A stretch of DNA of 64,000 bases. It comes from Macrothele yani (taxonomy: Eukaryota > Arthropoda > Arachnida > Araneae > Macrothelidae). Each line of letters begins with the position of its first letter. Position 1 is the first letter of the stretch. The stretch covers positions 228,434,701 through 228,498,700 of the forward strand of contig CM077034.1 of assembly GCA_039090855.1 (NCBI GenBank), in the 5' to 3' direction. A model generated the notes under the pieces. That model did no database searches and was not told the DNA's origin. It saw only the letters and a program-made list of their open reading frames with translations. Of the stretch, positions 1 through 11,062 are shown piece after piece. Both the position numbers and the translations under genes were made by a program.

Positions 1-95
1 AAGAGGATTCACTTCTTTGGATATTCATTTGGTGTTCTTTTTTCTGTTAAAAGCAATCCTTGACAATTTTTCTCTCTTATCATTGATTAATTATA

Positions 96-1345
96 TTGGG
101 TTGTCGGAAAAGTCATGACGTATTTTAGCCATGTTTTGCAAAGGTCATTTATTGATAGAAAGAACAAAGATCAATCAACGATATAATGCCCGTTTTGTTC
201 GATAACCTTTTGCCATCTTTCAGTGAGCTGCAGAATGCCTCGTTCATAGAAGGACCTGTCTTTCAAGGCGAAAAACTGTACAAGGTGCTGATATACAGCC
301 TCGTCTGAATTGAACGTTATACCACGCAAGGACTGTTGAAGAGAGCGAAACAAGTGGAAGTCTGATGGCCCAAGGTCAGGCGAGTATGCTGGGTGTGGCA
401 ACACATCCCACCCAAGCTCCAATAATTTTTGGAGGGTGATCAAACTTGTGTGTGGTCTCGCGTTGTCGTGATGGAACACAACACCTTTACGATGAACGAG
501 CTCTGGAAGTTTCTGGATGATGGATTCGTTCAAACTGTCCAATTGCTGACAGTACACATATTCGAATTGATTGTTTGGTTCCGTGGTAGGAGTTTGAAAA
601 ACACGACACCTTTAAAATCCCACCACACTGAAACCAAAACTTTCTGCTGATGAATGTCTGCTTTGGATGTCGTTTGAGGTGAAGCAGCACGTCAGGACCA
701 AGACCGTTTGCGCAGCAAATTGTTGTACACAATCCACTTTTCGTCACCAGTTATCAGTCTCTCCAAAAAAAAAGGATCTTTTTCCTCACGTTTAATGAGC
801 ATATCGCAGATGTTTATACACGCCGTCAATTGAGCTTTGAGTTCATGAGGAACCCACACATCGAGCTTGCTTACGTATCCCAGCTTCTTCAGGTGGTCGT
901 GCAATTTCTCGTGTCGTGTAACGTGGGTTTGACTCGATCAATGCCTTGATTTGGTTGTCATCATCCTCAGTGGTCCTCCCCGACCGAGGAGCATCGTTGA
1001 GGTCAAAATCACTAACACGGAATTTTGCGAACCACCGCTGGCACTGACGTTCTTGTAGAGCGTTATCACCACGCAACTTTTCACAAGCTTGACGCGCGTT
1101 CTTCCCTTTACGGAAGTAAAACAGTAAAATAGGGCGAAAATGCACAGTTTGGTCTTCCATCTTCAACTTGATGTCAAATCTCCGCAAATCAACCAAATCG
1201 CTCACTGTTCCTTTTAGACTGCAGCTAGAACTGGCACCTGTCGAATGCCATAGCGATAACAGAGCTGCGCATGCCTCTAGTACTTCCAAAACCGCCCAAC
1301 CGCTGTCGGGTGCCAAAATACGTCGTGACTTTTCCGACAACCCAA
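96..1345 (-). mobile_element. Mariner element, irritans type, copy 1
   Basis: Inverted ends TTGGGTTGTCGGAAAAGTCA lie at 96 and, inverted, at about 1345. They are flanked by TA at 94-95 and 1346-1347, as expected for mariner. The length is 1250 bp. A second copy in the opposite orientation lies at 58837-60118. Confidence 0.93.
171..1160 (-). pseudogene. Mariner transposase pseudogene, copy 1
   Basis: The reading frame begins at the ATG at 1160 (MEDQTVHF) and ends at the stop at 171-173 (GHYIVD). It encodes a D,D34D transposase with N-terminal helix-turn-helix (NARQACEKLRGDNALQERQC), first Asp in TGDEKWIVY, second in VVFHHDNARPHTS and third in LGPSDFHLF, with 34 residues between the last two. 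Compared with the 58.8-kb copy, 32 bases are missing near 900, which removes the second helix-turn-helix and shifts the frame. More frame changes lie near 740 and 560. It cannot be active as it stands. Confidence 0.9.
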
Positions 1346-1487
1346 TATTATTACACATTTAGAAATGCTAATTCCATGATTTTTACAGTGGTTTTTAAAT
1401 ACTGAATACAAATATTTCTCTTCACAAAGAGCAAAAACATAACCTTTCTATCCATAGCTTGTTCATGTGCGCCATTTTCTTAGCAGA

Positions 1488-1966
1488 CGAGGGGATGCTG
1501 AAAAGTTCTCAGCGCCCTAACCCACTTCCTGAAACTGTAGCATTATTTTGTTACTGCCGTCTCGAAAGACTGTTTTTTGCATAGTAAAGTGCCAATTTTC
1601 AGACATACTTTTTTTTTTTTTTTTTGCAAATGTTTGACGTCTTGAACTGAATCATGTCAATGCAGAGTGTTGAATTTTCGAATGTGAAACTCCAGACTGT
1701 GTCATGAAATTTCTGTTCCTGCAGAAGGAAATCTACGAGTGTATGATGCAAACATTAAGTGACAAGTGCCCTTCATATTCCACTGTGAAGAAATGGCGTG
1801 CCGACTTTCAGCGTGGGGACTTTGAGACCGAAGATGCAGCAAGATCTGGGAGGCCTTCAACAGTGACTACACCCAAAATTGTTGATCGTGTTCATGACTT
1901 GATTTTGCCAGATCGTCGAATCTCGGCTATAACAATAGCTGAGACACTGGAGATATCCAGGGAACG
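1488..1966 (+). pseudogene. Second mariner, 5' end and N-terminal transposase, truncated
   Basis: An end-like sequence, ACGAGGGGATGCTGAAAAGT, lies at about 1488. A coding stretch with mariner N-terminal features follows from about 1704: KEIYECMMQTLSDKCPSYST, VKKWRADFQRGDF, then DAARSGRPST and ITIAETLEISRER. It corresponds to the paired helix-turn-helix region only; the catalytic domain is missing. The reading stops exactly where the tandem array starts, and the last shared bases, GGAGATATCCAGGGAACGT, recur in every array unit. Confidence 0.8.
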
Positions 1967-4940
1967 TACGTGTTGGGTTCATAATTCATCATGGTTCGTA
2001 CGCTCCTTGAAAAGTCCTTGAAAAGTCCTTGAATAAAAAAAGGTTCATTTTCAAGTCCTTAAAAGTACTTGAAAAAGTATAAGGCTCTGTAAATAGTACT
2101 TGATTTGTTTTTAATTAATGATATAAAAAAGCATGTGTTAAATAATTGTTTGTGCTAAAAAGATGTATAGGAGATTTGTGCATAGTTGTAATAAAAACTC
2201 CAAGCTGATCAAATAGCGCAGAACTTGCATTCAACCCAGGGGAGTGTGTGGACAGCTATGGTGCCTTGGTCATGATATCACTACAGAATAAAGCATCTGC
2301 CATGGGAGATATCCAGGGAACGTGTTGGGTTCATAATTCATCATGGTTCGTACGCTCCTTGAAAACCTTGGAAAAGTCCTTGAATTAAAAAAAATCATTT
2401 CCAAGTCCTTAAAAGTACTTGAAATTCATTTTCAAGTCCTTGAAAGTACTTGAAATTCATTTTCAAGTCCTTGAAAGTACTTGAAAAAGTTTAAGGCTCT
2501 GTAAATAGTACTTGATTTTTTTTAAATTAATGATATGAAAAGGCATGTGTTAAATAATTGTTTATGATAAAAAGATGTATAGGAGATTTGTGCGTAGTTG
2601 TAATAAAAACTCCAAGCAGATCAAATAGCGCAAAACTTGCATTCAACCCAGGGGAGTGTGTGGACAGCTATGGTGCCTTGGCCGGGATATCACTACAGAA
2701 TAAAGCATCTGCCATGGGAGATATCCAGGGAACGTGTTGGGTTCATAATTCATCATGGTTCGTACGCTCCTTGAAAACCTTGAAAAGTCCTTGAATTAAA
2801 AAAATTCATTTTCAAGTCCTTGAAAGTACTTGAAATTCATTTTCAAGTCCTTGAAAGTACTTGAAATTCATTTTCAAGTCCTTGAAAGTACTTGAAATCC
2901 ATTTTCAAGTCCTTGAAAGTACTTGAAATTCATTTTCAAGTCCTTGAAAGTACTTGAAAAAGTTTAAGGCTCTCTAAATAGTACTTGATTTGTTTTTAAT
3001 TAATGATATGAAAAAGCATGTGTTAAATAATTGTTTGTGCTAAAAAGATGTATAAGAGATTTCTGCGTAGTTGTAATAAAAACTCCAAGCTGATCAAATA
3101 GCGCAGAACTTGCATTCAACCCAGGGGAGTGTGTGGACAGCTATGGTGCCTTGGCCGGGATATCACTACAGAATAAAGCATCTGCCATGGGAGATATCCA
3201 GGGAACGTGTTGGGTTCATAATTCATCATGGTTCGTACGCTCCTTGAAAACCTTGAAAAGTCCTTGAATTAAAAAAATTCATTTTCAAGTCCTTGAAAGT
3301 ACTTGAAATCCATTTTCAAGTCCTTGAAAGTACTTGAAATTCATTTTCAAGTCCTTGAAAGTACTTGAAAAAGTTTAAGGCTCTGTAAATAGTACTTGAT
3401 TTTTTTAAAATTAATGATATGAAAAGGCATGTGTTAAATAATTGTTTATGATAAAAAGATGTATAAGAGATTTCTGCGTAGTTGTAATAAAAACTCCAAG
3501 CTGATCAAATAGCGCAGAACTTGCATTCAACCCAGGGGAGTGTGTGGACAGCTATGGTGCCTTGGCCGGGATATCACTACAGAATAAAGCATCTGCCATG
3601 GGAGATATCCAGGGAACGTGTTGGGTTCATAATTCATCATGGTTCGTACGCTCCTTGAAAACCTTGGAAAAGTCCTTGAATTAAAAAAATTCATTTTCAA
3701 GTCCTTGAAAGTACTTGAAATTCATTTTCAAGTCCTTGAAAGTACTTGAAATTCATTTTCAAGTCCTTGAAATCCATTTTCAAGTCCTTGAAAGTACTTG
3801 AAATTCATTTTCAAGTCCTTGAAAGTACTTGAAAAAGTTTAAGGCTCTCTAAATAGTACTTGATTTGTTTTTAATTAATGATATGAAAAAGCATGTGTTA
3901 AATAATTGTTTATGATAAAAAGATGTATAAGAGATTTCTGCGTAGTTGTCATAAAAACACCAAGCTGATCAACTAGCGCAGAATTTGCATTCAACCCAGG
4001 GGAGTGTGTGGACAGCTATGGTGCCTTGGCTATGATATCACTACAGAATAAAGCATCTGCCATGGGAGATATCCAGGGAACGTGTTGGGTTCATAATTCA
4101 TCATGGTTCGTACGCTCCTTGAAAACCTTGAAAAGTCCTTGAATTAAAAAAATTCATTTTCAAGTCCTTGAAAGTACTTGAAATCCATTTTCAAGTCCTT
4201 GAAAGTACTTGAAATTCATTTTCAAGTCCTTGAAAGTACTTGAAAAAGTTTAAGGCTCTGTAAATAGTACTTGATTTTTTTAAAATTAATGATATGAAAA
4301 GGCATGTGTTAAATAATTGTTTATGATAAAAAGATGTATAAGAGATTTCTGCGTAGTTGTAATAAAAACTCCAAGCTGATCAAATAGCGCAGAACTTGCA
4401 TTCAACCCAGGGGAGTGTGTGGACAGCTATGGTGCCTTGGCCGGGATATCACTACAGAATAAAGCATCTGCCATGGGAGATATCCAGGGAACGTGTTGGG
4501 TTCATAATTCATCATGGTTCGTACGCTCCTTGAAAACCTTGGAAAAGTCCTTGAATTAAAAAAATTCATTTTCAAGTCCTTGAAAGTACTTGAAATTCAT
4601 TTTCAAGTCCTTGAAAGTACTTGAAATTCATTTTCAAGTCCTTGAAATCCATTTTCAAGTCCTTGAAAGTACTTGAAATTCATTTTCAAGTCCTTGAAAG
4701 TACTTGAAAAAGTTTAAGGCTCTCTAAATAGTACTTGATTTGTTTTTAATTAATGATATGAAAAAGCATGTGTTAAATAATTGTTTATGATAAAAAGATG
4801 TATAAGAGATTTCTGCGTAGTTGTCATAAAAACACCAAGCTGATCAACTAGCGCAGAATTTGCATTCAACCCAGGGGAGTGTGTGGACAGCTATGGTGCC
4901 TTGGCTATGATATCACTACAGAGTAAAGCATCAGCCATGG
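1951..4940. repeat. Satellite array, 411-473 bp units
   Basis: The motif AGATATCCAGGGAACGT recurs at 1951, 2307, 2719, 3192, 3603, 4067 and 4478. Spacings are 356, 412, 473, 411, 464 and 411, and the last unit ends near 4940. Each unit contains a run of a 31-bp subrepeat (core TTCAAGTCCTTGAAAGTACT) whose copy number varies, then a conserved stretch ending CATCTGCCATGG. The last two pairs form an 875-bp higher-order repeat. Confidence 0.95.
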
Positions 4941-5236
4941 GTGTAAAATAAGTGGAATGATATATTCACAAATTGTGATGGGCTTCTGTTTATTGGAGTT
5001 GGGGATTCATTCTTGCGGGAGGGTGGAACTTCCAGGAATTGCTTCATGCGTGGACCCTTCGTCTCCTGGCTGCATCAAAGTCATGCATCAAAAATAAAAA
5101 GTTAAAGCAAGCAAAATAAGTGTCATACCAGCAGACGAATACAAAAATAATGTGCCCGTTTTTCCCGCGCTCTAATTTCTAGTAACGTGCGAAACAGTAG
5201 ATGATATGGAAACTATTTTGTTGACATTTAGTTAAT
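4941..5236. other. Unassigned spacer between satellite and foldback
   Basis: No gene or RNA is recognised. The stretch near 5170-5235 (AACGTGCGAAACAGTAGATG and onwards) resembles 12280-12325, so it is probably part of an older dispersed repeat. Confidence 0.5.
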
Positions 5237-5724
5237 AATGTTCTAAACATATCTGTAAAACCATTTTTACAGCATTCACAAAGAACTAGTACTATTGACG
5301 AACTAGTACTACTGTCATTCTGTCCTTATTCATGTCTTACACTTCAACTAGATGTATTTAGCACGTAGCCACCTCACCCCTGCCTTTCCCACGCAGACCG
5401 CCTCAAGGGCTTTCCTACCCCGTTCGTCTTCAGAAAGCGTTGTCGATGCTAACGGAACTGGGGCGAATGGGTGGATTGTTTCGCTCACTCACTTTGCGGT
5501 GGCAGAATAGTTAGCATTGATAATGCTTCCTGAAGACAACGGGGTGGGTGGGGTGTTGAAAGCGCTTGAGGCGATCCGCGTGGGAAAGACGGGTGTGGGG
5601 GCGACATGCTAAATACATCGTGTTGAAGTGTAAGACACGAATAGCACAGAATGACATAGACGCCAATACGACTGGTTCTTTGTAATTAGTGTAAAAACGG
5701 CTTTAGAGATATGTTTGGAATATA
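5237..5724. mobile_element. Foldback element, ~215-bp imperfect inverted repeats
   Basis: The left arm (5237-5454) and right arm (about 5510-5724) are diverged reverse complements. Paired blocks include AACATATCT, TGTCATTCTGT, GTCTTACACTTCAAC, GATGTATTTAGCA, TTTCCCACGC and GTCTTCAG. About 55 bases separate the arms. No coding region is seen. The right arm abuts the Tc1-like element that starts at 5725. Confidence 0.8.
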
Positions 5725-5736
5725 CACTGGCGGGAA

Positions 5737-6622
5737 GTGAAAAAAGAACACCAAGAAGGAGACGTCTGATACCAACGAAATTTATACATAACGGAATACA
5801 GAGGATAACGTGATCAAAACATTATGGCAAAATACAGCTGTATTTGCTGGTAAACTGAAAAATAACATTTCCATGTAACATGGTTAGTACGAGGTTGAAC
5901 CGCCATGAACTGCGTCACACTGTGCAATTCTGGCATGGAGTCTGTCGTACAGATGTTGGATGTAAGTTTGGGGTATTGAGTTCCAAGCATCCTCAACCTG
6001 GACGCCTCAATCGGGGATGGTCGTGGCTAGAAAGTGAAAAAAGAACACCAAGAAGGAGACGTCTGATACCAACGAAATTTATACATAACGGAATACAGAG
6101 GATAACGTGATCAAAACATTATGGCAAAATACAGCTGTATTTGCTGGTAAACTGAAAAATAACATTTCCATGTAACAGGGTTAGTACGAGGTTGAACCGC
6201 CATGAACTGCGTCACACTGTGCAATTCTGGCATGGAGTCTGTCGTACAGATGTTGGATGGAAGTTTGGGGTATTGAGTTCCAAGCATCCTCAACCTGGAC
6301 GCGTAAATCGGGGATGGTCGTGGCTAGAAAGTGAAAAAGAACACCAAAAAGGAGACGTCTGATACCAACGAAATTCATACATAACGGAATACAGAGGATA
6401 ACGTGATCAAAACATTATGGCAAAATACAGCTGTATTTGCTGGTAAACTGAAAAATAACATTTCCATGTAACATGGTTAGTACGAGGTTGAACCGCCATG
6501 AACTGCGTCACACTGTGCAATTCTGGCATGGAGTCTGTCGTACAGATGTTGGATGTAAGTTTGGGGTATTGAGTTCCAAGCATCCTCAACCTGGACGCCT
6601 AAATCGGGGATGGTCGTGGCTG
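5737..6622. repeat. Triplicated 297-bp Tc1 end
   Basis: Three tandem copies begin at AAGTGAAAAAAGAACACC and end at CGGGGATGGTCGTGGCT. Spacing is exactly 297 between aligned positions 5737, 6034 and 6331. The copies differ by only a few bases. Each carries the end sequence and about 60 C-terminal codons of the transposase. Confidence 0.93.
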
Positions 6623-7480
6623 GCTATGGAGACCAGATAAGTCGTTGTCCCATAAAATCCCACACGTGCTCAATCCGGTGAACCATGGAAGTTGTCTCAC
6701 ACCCTGAAGTGCATGTTGTGTTGCACGTGCCGTGTGTGGGGTTGCATTATCTTGCTGGAAAACACCACGATGAACGGACCTTACAAATGGCACAACAACT
6801 GGCTGAATGATGTTGTTGATGTAGGAGGTGCCGTTTAACGTACCCGGTACGAACACTAGTTGTGTACGGGAGTGATAGCTGATCGCTCCCCACACCAGGA
6901 AACCAGGTGTAGGCCTTGTGTGTCGCTGGCGGATGCAAGAAGGGTGGAGACACTCCCCTGTGCGTCTGCGAACGCGCATACGGCCATCGGAGGCTCCCAA
7001 GCAGAATCTGCTTTCATCGCTGAACACGACAGATCGCCATTGCGTTCTCCAGTGCAGACGTTGGCGACACCACTGCAGCCGTTCCTGACGGTGGGCTGGA
7101 GTCAGAGGTGCACATGCCAGAGGCACACGTGCACGTAGTCCTGCATCCAGTAGACTGTTGCGGATTGTTCACACAGTCACCTCAGGTGCAATGGCAGCTC
7201 AGATTTGCGTCGCAGTGGATGTTCTGCTTGATAACGCCACTCTTTTTATGCGTCGATCGGTCCGCTCATCAGTCCGTCTGTGACTCCCAGTTCCACATCT
7301 TCTCATGTGAGAATGTTCCTGGGACCATCTACGCCACCATCGTACCACCACCGATACTTCCCGTCCAATTCGCTCCGCAGTACGACGATACGACCACCCA
7401 GCCTCGCAGAGCCAGACTAAACGACCTCGCTCAAAGTCCGACAACCGCTGAAATCGTACAAGTCTTCCATGTCCAGGCAT
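6476..7480 (-). pseudogene. Tc1-like transposase pseudogene (element A)
   Basis: The ATG at 7480 starts MPGHGRLVRFQRLSDFERGR, a helix-turn-helix N-terminus. The catalytic core shows VVFSDESRFCLG (first Asp) and FQQDNATPHTAR (second Asp). The frame around the third acidic residue is damaged: the usual WP..SPDL.PIEHVWD block is shortened so that LPW runs directly towards RIEHVWDFMGQRL. The C-terminus reads HARIAQCDAVHGGSTSY in the terminal repeats, with the stop at 6476-6478. About 335 codons in all, normal for the family. Confidence 0.85.
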
Positions 7481-8012
7481 TGCAGCTTCTTCAGGGTCTT
7501 CGCACGTGTCCGTACGCTGACGACTGATTACATTCACTTCGCCGTACTCCTTAAATACCACCGACGATAATTTGCATATTATGCCGTGCTGTGTCGTAAG
7601 CGCTCACCGGTTGGTCCCGAAATTAACATCACACCTACGTAAACTTGACCCCATTAACATATGTAAATTTCATGATCGTCCGCCAATTCCTTCTTGGTGT
7701 TCTTTTTTCACTTTCCGCCAGTGTGTGTTTGTGGTTTCGTAGTTGGAGTTAATGTGAGTTTGTCGATGTATGTTTGTAGTTGGGTTGACGAATTTTGGTT
7801 TGAAAAGTTGTCTGGTTTAATTTATATGTTGGTAGAAGAGTTTTTAAGGAAATATTAATAGTTTTTGCAGTCATGTGTCACTGCTGCAAAACACTTCAAG
7901 TAGTTTAATTCACTCATCGGCAAGTATGAAATGAATGAAGACGAAATAAGGCCACTACGCTTGGAGGCTGGAGCCAACAAAAGACTCCAAGACCTAACGT
8001 GAAGTAAAATGT

Positions 8013-8038
8013 ATGTCAAAAGAGCTGGCCTTAAAAAG
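8013..8038 (+). CDS. EIF4G2: Candidate first coding exon of EIF4G2
   Basis: The donor at 8039 (AGGTAAGC) would join the 8298 acceptor in frame. Read back from that junction, the frame holds an ATG at 8013 and encodes MSKELALKR before the next exon; an in-frame TAA lies at 7995-7997. The resulting leader of about 50 residues before MIF4G is plausible for the family. An exon could begin near 7871, after TTTTTGCAG, leaving 7871-8012 as 5' UTR, or this could be the transcribed first exon. Another ATG at 8009 is out of frame. Vertebrate and fly homologues start at GUG, so an AUG here would be a difference. This call is inference. Confidence 0.4.
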
Positions 8039-8297
8039 GTAAGCTATCTATTATTCCTGAATAATGTTCATCATGTTTTCTTTAATGTTCATCTAATATG
8101 CTGTTGCCGGTTTCAATTCTTTGAACTCCTTCTATTTTCTGTAATTTCTTATCAGAAAGGTTCTAAAAATGTGTGAACATCCTCTGTATTTTGTATGTTA
8201 GTTTTTGATATTTTAAAAGTAAACTTTGTTGAATTATGGGTGCAGAAGTGTGATTTTTGTGAGTTAAGTTTGATTGGTGTGCAATGTGTTTTATTAG

Positions 8298-8432
8298 GGA
8301 CGAACCTCCTCGTCCAGCAACCACTAGCGTAGGCTCTGCTGCCATTCGCAGATGGGTACCTCCAAGCAGCATTAAACGAGATGCAGTCACCCCCGAAGAA
8401 AAAAATGACCTGGTTTTTCGCCGAGTTCGAGG
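8298..8432 (+). CDS. EIF4G2: EIF4G2 exon, N-terminal leader into MIF4G
   Basis: The acceptor is TTATTAG at 8291-8297 and the donor is GTAAGT at 8433. The first base closes a split codon, 44 codons follow, and the last two bases (GG) open a glycine codon finished in the next exon. The peptide starts DEPPRPATTSVGS, contains RRWVPPSSIKRD and ends DLVFRRVRG. The (K/R)W(I/V)P motif and FR(K/R)VRG are typical of the DAP5 N-terminus just before MIF4G. No frame damage is seen. Confidence 0.88.
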
Positions 8433-8580
8433 GTAAGTTTTTTTCTTGCAGTAAGGAATTTTTGTACTGTTTTATTTTTTTAAGTTTTTTTTTTTTTTTT
8501 TCTTACAAAGTCTGAAATTGATGTGTACTAAGAACTGAACTGTATTTGACGATGATGGGCAAAACACGTAACAATATTAA
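8433..8580 (+). other. EIF4G2: Start of EIF4G2 intron, T-rich
   Basis: The donor GTAAGTTTT is followed by a T-rich stretch with a long T run at 8487-8502. No other feature is seen. Confidence 0.7.
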
Positions 8581-8861
8581 CAAATAAAGGTAACTTGATC
8601 ACGCTAGTTACGTTAACTGAAAACTTTTACAAAAAGTTTGTAAGTTGGAAGCTTTCGACCTTATCTTAGGTCTTCATCACGCCAATGGAGGACTAAGATT
8701 GTTGCCAGATTCTACAATTCAAATGTAGAATCTGGCAACAATCTTAGTCCTCCATTGGCGTGATGAAGACCTAAGATAAGGTCGAAAGCTTCCAACTTAC
8801 AAACTTTTTGTAAAAGTTTTCAGTTAACGTAACTAGCGTGAATCAAGTTACCTTTTATTTG
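8581..8861. mobile_element. Near-perfect hairpin (foldback MITE)
   Basis: The left arm 8581-8716 and right arm 8724-8861 are almost exact reverse complements around a 7-base centre, ATTCAAA. Only small length differences are seen, for example near TTGATCACG. There is no coding capacity. CTGAACTGTATT occurs on both sides, at about 8536 and at 8862, and may be a target duplication if the element starts further left. Confidence 0.92.
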
Positions 8862-9370
8862 CTGAACTGTATTGCTTACATTTCACATTTTGGGTGATAA
8901 AGATGTACAGGAGCATATCAAAATAATGGAAATACTTTTGTTTGTGGAGAACTTTTTATTTAGTTGTAGTGTTACCAAGCTGGGTCTTAGGGACCCACAG
9001 ATTTTTAAAAAGTGGGTATTTTGTGAGATATTCTGGGTCCTTTTAAAAAATCAAAAGAATGAAGAGGTAATGTATATTTATACTTACATAAGCAAATGGA
9101 AAATAAATGTAATGTACACTGTTTGACACTTTAATTTATGCTCATTGAAATCAATCTTCAGAAAAAAAAATCATGTACTGACAGGATTAAATTTAATTTT
9201 ATCATAATGCCACTACCCAAAGATGATGCATTTTAAGTCAGCCTAGAACACCAGAGTGGTTTTTATTTTTCAAAACACAGGAAGTGTGTGATAACTACTC
9301 TTAAAAAGTTTTTTCTTTTCTACTTTTAACGAACAATCATTGAAGTAGACGTACAACTTTTAGTAGAGTA
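8862..9370. other. Intron sequence, nothing recognised
   Basis: AT-rich intron sequence. An 84-codon open frame at 8872-9126 has no recognisable motif and I treat it as chance. Confidence 0.5.
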
Positions 9371-10893
9371 CACTGCTGGACAATTGCTAAGGACGGATCA
9401 CAAACGGCTATATAGCGCATAAAAAAGTAAGTGTGGTTGGATGCCAAGTGAAATAAAATAATGTCAGAATGCCAGGACATTACAAGAAAGACAATTTATT
9501 GTGCTCTGAAATCCAGAAGTCTTTGGAATGTGTTCAAGGGACAAACAGGCCATTTTGTGCAGAATACGTAAACGTGAAAAAAATGCAATTACCGTCCGCA
9601 GGCGTAAGATGTCAATACGGGATATATCCACCATGGAGGGCGATGCAAGATTCCACACGTCGTGTCATGCTTTGCACAACATTATCAAGCAGCTGTTGGG
9701 GTAATTTATCCCATTCCTCTGTCAGTGCACGGATGAGGGTGTCCTTGTTTATTGGAGGGCATTGGCGACCAGCAAGACTCCTCCCCAAAGCATCCCACAC
9801 ATTTTCAATGGGATTCAGATCTGGAGAACGTGCTGGCCATACGAGGCGTTGAATATCCTTGCTCTCAAGACACTCCTGGACAGCGACTGTTCGATGACAT
9901 GTTGCGTTGTCGTCCATGAAAATGAATCTATCACCGACAGCACCACGGAACATGCGAACATGAGGTAGCAGAACATCTTTAATGTATCGTTGGCCAGTCG
10001 TAGTCCCAGTTGAAAGCACATAGAGGGACGTACGGCCATTGATCATGATGCCAGCCCATACCATGACACTACATGTCGGATATCCTGTATGTTTGCTGGA
10101 CAATATGCAGTACCACCATCACGCCAGATCAGTTGTCGTCGACAATCAGACGATAGACTGTATCTACTCTCATCTGAGAAGAGGACAGCAGACCAGTCGT
10201 TATCAGTCCAATTGCGATGTTGATGGCACCATTGCAAACGGGTGGTACGGTGACGTCTGGACAATGGGATGCACACAACAGGACGGCGGGCGTTTAGTCC
10301 TCCTTCATGCAAACGTCTGGCGACAGTTTTTCGGGAGATCCGCTTGCCAGTAGCAGCCATGTTCTGATTTGCTACCTCACTAGCTGTGCTGCGCCGGTGT
10401 CTTTTTGTTGATAGCACTATGTACCGATCTTCTGCAGGTGTCGTACTGCGAACACGACCTCCCCCGTGACGTTTGCTACACTCTCCATTTCTTTGAAATG
10501 ATTTCCAAAGCCTTGAAACAACACTGTGGCTGACGTCGAACTCCCTGGCAACATCTGTTATTTTTCGCCCTTCTTCAATCTTGCCCATAATACGGCCACG
10601 CGTAAAATCATCTAGGTGATGTCGGGAAGACATACTGAAAATTGCAAGTTAGTCAATTGATTTTTTCCCTTTCAACTTTGCGTTTGAACAACAACGGTCA
10701 ATACGCGTCAAATCCTTTATATCTCTTATCAGCGCTATGATGTCACGAACAAGTTCGGCAATCCAAAATTTGCATACGCACAACACGTCTTACTGTATCC
10801 CGCACTTATGCTAATTTCCACATTTTCCTGCCTTCCATTTTATGGTTGCTATCGTTGCTATTGTCATCCGTCCTTAGCAATTGTCCGGCAGTG
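9371..10893 (-). mobile_element. Tc1-like element B, copy 1
   Basis: Ends CACTGCTGGACAATTGCTAA lie at 9371 and, inverted, at 10893. TA flanks are at 9369-9370 and 10894-10895. The length is 1523 bp. A second copy is at 42580-44071. Confidence 0.95.
9612..10633 (-). pseudogene. Tc1-like transposase pseudogene (element B, copy 1)
   Basis: The ATG at 10633 opens MSSRHHLDDFTRGRIMGK, a helix-turn-helix with KITDVAREFDVSHSVVSRLW. The AT-hook-like and second helix region contains GKRISRKTVARRL. The DDE core has VLFSDESRYSL, FIFMDDNATCHRT and [12 protein letters not shown], with 34 residues between the second Asp and the Glu. The stop is at 9612-9614 (GGYIPY). The main defect is one frame break near 10085: a 10-base deletion relative to the 42.6-kb copy. 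It is close to complete, so it may be fairly young. Confidence 0.92.
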
Positions 10894-11062
10894 TATTTTA
10901 TCTACATATTGGAAGACTTTGCCAAATCTACGCTACATCTGAGTATCCATATGAAACATTTTCCATGTAAGTTTGAAGACTTCAAATACTGAAATTCTAA
11001 AATATCTTAAGGAACCTCGAGAAGGAATGTGAATAACAAGTTGAGATAAATTTTTTAATATA

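Larger units (their letters stand above)
5725..7724 (-). mobile_element. Tc1-like element A with one end triplicated
   Basis: Ends CACTGGCGG(G/A)AAGTGAAAA lie at 5725 and, inverted, at about 7724. A TA precedes the left end; the right flank reads TG, a likely decayed TA. A 297-bp terminal segment holding the transposase C-terminus occurs three times in tandem: about 5737-6033, 6034-6330 and 6331-6622. The rest of the element follows only the third copy. Confidence 0.88.
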
